From positions 1 through 6,814 of the forward strand of contig JAGQGA010000294.1 of NCBI GenBank assembly GCA_020432595.1: a stretch of DNA of 6,814 nucleotides, in the 5' to 3' direction. The notes below the pieces were generated by a model. The model had not been told where the DNA came from, did not search any database, and saw only the letters and a list, made by a program, of their open reading frames with translations. The number at the start of each line of letters is the position of its first letter. Positions within the stretch are counted from its first letter, which is position 1. Positions 6,621-6,814 of this stretch are shown here, piece by piece. The stretch comes from Anaerolineales bacterium. GTDB taxonomy: Bacteria > Chloroflexota > Anaerolineae > Promineifilales > Promineifilaceae. Both the position numbers and the translations under genes were made by a program.

Positions 6621-6814
6621 TTACTGTTGGGCGGCTAATCTGTCCGTCAGCCGATAGATTTGCTGCCGGATGAGAAACGCTTCCGGGGCGGTGGCAAGAC
6701 GGGGCTGGCCGCCAAACTGGATGACGGCGGGGGTGAAGGCCAGTTGGCACACGCCGGTTTTACTGAGCCAGAAGTGAAAAACGGCCGTTTCCGGTGGCCC
6801 ATCAATCTCAAAAG
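6621..6814 (-). CDS. C-terminal end of an unrecognised protein
   Basis: The minus-strand frame is open from the right edge to a TAA at 6621-6623, giving the last 63 residues, with the start outside the window. The visible part begins FEIDGPPETAVFHFW, continues with LAFTPAVIQFGG and ends in a predicted amphipathic helix (AFLIRQQIYRLTDRLAAQQ). It looks like a genuine protein end: alternating hydrophobic strands, then a helix, with no low-complexity sequence. I recognise no motif and assign no function. The alternative minus-strand frame over 6526-6750 gives a Pro/Arg/Ser/Cys-rich product typical of a shadow frame. It is on the same strand as the kinase gene but 302 bp away, so it need not be co-transcribed. 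Confidence 0.65.
   Translation of the reverse strand, partial: FEIDGPPETAVFHFWLSKTGVCQLAFTPAVIQFGGQPRLATAPEAFLIRQQIYRLTDRLAAQQ

Larger units (their letters stand above)
1461..6789. repeat. Dispersed 10-bp palindrome AACGGCCGTT, 11 exact copies
   Basis: Exact copies start at 1461, 1747, 1798, 3280, 3867, 3910, 4903, 5555, 5785, 6165 and 6780. Several extend to 12 bp (1746-1757, 4902-4913, 5784-5795, 6779-6790), and one to 14 bp (6163-6176). Degenerate relatives lie near 526, 4505 and 5501. All copies are within coding sequence and encode Thr-Ala-Val, Arg-Pro-Phe/Leu or Asn-Gly-Arg depending on frame. By hand estimate, random sequence of this composition would hold about 0.01 copies. Function is unknown; it resembles HIP1 of cyanobacteria in being a short, abundant palindrome tolerated inside genes. 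Confidence 0.9.

Noticed and set aside
6526..6750. Minus-strand 74-codon open frame
   Set aside because: Its product is rich in Pro, Arg, Ser and Cys, as expected of a shadow frame, and it overlaps the better-supported C-terminal fragment ending at 6621.

Overview
The window holds three genes, all on the minus strand, and reads right to left. They are the last 63 codons of an unrecognised gene (6621 to beyond the right edge), a complete 741-residue histidine kinase (4093-6318), and a very long response-regulator/GAF-array protein (3989 down past the left edge, at least 1329 residues). No plus-strand gene, rRNA, tRNA, CRISPR array or insertion sequence is visible. Genome origin is an inference: the moderately GC-rich sequence, giant GAF-array signalling proteins and short intergenic palindromic elements suggest a large-genome environmental bacterium, with Chloroflexota (Anaerolineae-like) my best guess. 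I cannot verify this without a search.

The two central genes form a likely signalling operon with a 103-nt spacer. The upstream kinase is built as S1-S1-receiver-GAF-histidine kinase, with all conserved catalytic residues visible in the receiver, phosphoacceptor helix and ATPase domain. The tandem S1 (OB-fold, normally RNA-binding) domains at the front of a sensor kinase are the most unusual protein feature here. The downstream protein starts with a receiver domain with intact phosphorylation residues, followed by six GAF-like domains and the start of a seventh. Its C-terminal output lies outside the window. A natural but unproven model is that the S1-containing kinase phosphorylates its own receiver and/or that of the downstream protein.

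At DNA level, the 10-bp palindrome AACGGCCGTT occurs exactly 11 times in 6.8 kb. It falls in all three reading frames of the coding sequence, in three different genes, which points to a DNA-level cause rather than protein constraint. It recalls HIP1 of cyanobacteria. The spacer between the two signalling genes is mostly an imperfect 68-bp inverted repeat (4011-4078). The 302-bp region upstream of the kinase (6319-6620) carries a strong Shine-Dalgarno, a weak promoter candidate, two abutting inverted repeats and a short direct repeat.
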